From Karalla daura (Eukaryota > Chordata > Actinopteri > Chaetodontiformes > Leiognathidae), in NCBI GenBank assembly GCA_029224185.1, contig CM055211.1, positions 8,907,312 to 8,971,311 on the forward strand: a stretch of 64,000 nucleotides of DNA, written 5' to 3'. Positions 63,959-64,000 of this stretch are shown in pieces. Below the pieces are notes generated by a model, which searched no databases, was not told where the DNA came from, and worked only from the letters and a program-made list of their open reading frames with translations. A program made the translations under genes and the position numbers. Every line of letters starts with the position of its first letter. Positions within the stretch are counted from its first letter, which is position 1.

Positions 63959-64000
63959 GCCGCATTACTTCATTTGTCAATTAAAGCCATAAACGGACAC

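Overview
The window reads as nuclear DNA of a ray-finned (teleost) fish. The evidence is the very high density of long (GT)n, (GA)n and (CTC)n microsatellites and pure G or C runs. There are also fragments of short interspersed repeats with the fish-typical 'TTTATTTGTGTCAC' and 'GTAGCACCTTTCAT' signatures, spliceosomal-type exon boundaries, and no bacterial-style gene packing. One 100-N assembly gap lies at 21401-21500. I could not name the species or the locus.

No complete protein-coding gene can be supported. The long open frames are almost all translations of microsatellites or chance frames in unique sequence. What remains is a set of short, unlinked plus-strand exon candidates with good splice signals: 20001-20052, 32108-32194 (29 codons, only one frame open), 62274-62351 and 62469-62508 (separated by a 117-bp GT-AG intron), plus weaker ones at 24690-24824 and 59983-60012. 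None matched a protein I could recall. The picture fits large introns, or an intergenic regulatory desert, of a developmental gene transcribed left to right. That is inference.

Layout. 1-13 kb: unique blocks separated by CT, GT, GA and CTC tracts, with an octamer-bearing block near 2.6-2.8 kb. 13-20 kb: a repeat-poor block with paired TTTTGACAG motifs (13.9-14.2 kb), a strong CTCF-type site (14.6 kb), a GT-rich zone (16.7-17.2 kb) and an exact PBX/MEIS decamer (17.57 kb). 20-22 kb: first exon candidate, a 27-bp tandem repeat, the gap, a very stable hairpin and a second PBX/MEIS decamer. 22-41 kb: many repeat-poor blocks that look like conserved non-coding elements, the 29-codon exon candidate, and an octamer+TATA arrangement (36.6 kb). 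41-48 kb: remnants of interspersed repeats, a 45-bp minisatellite array with a 240-bp higher-order duplication, and a diverged 142-bp duplication. 49-57 kb: a 23-bp minisatellite, a perfect 20-bp palindrome, a paired E-box palindrome and a TATA-type core promoter candidate. 57-64 kb: unique sequence, C- and G-runs and the best exon pair.

Most regulatory and exon calls are pattern-based predictions. Alignment to other fish genomes and RNA-seq would settle them.
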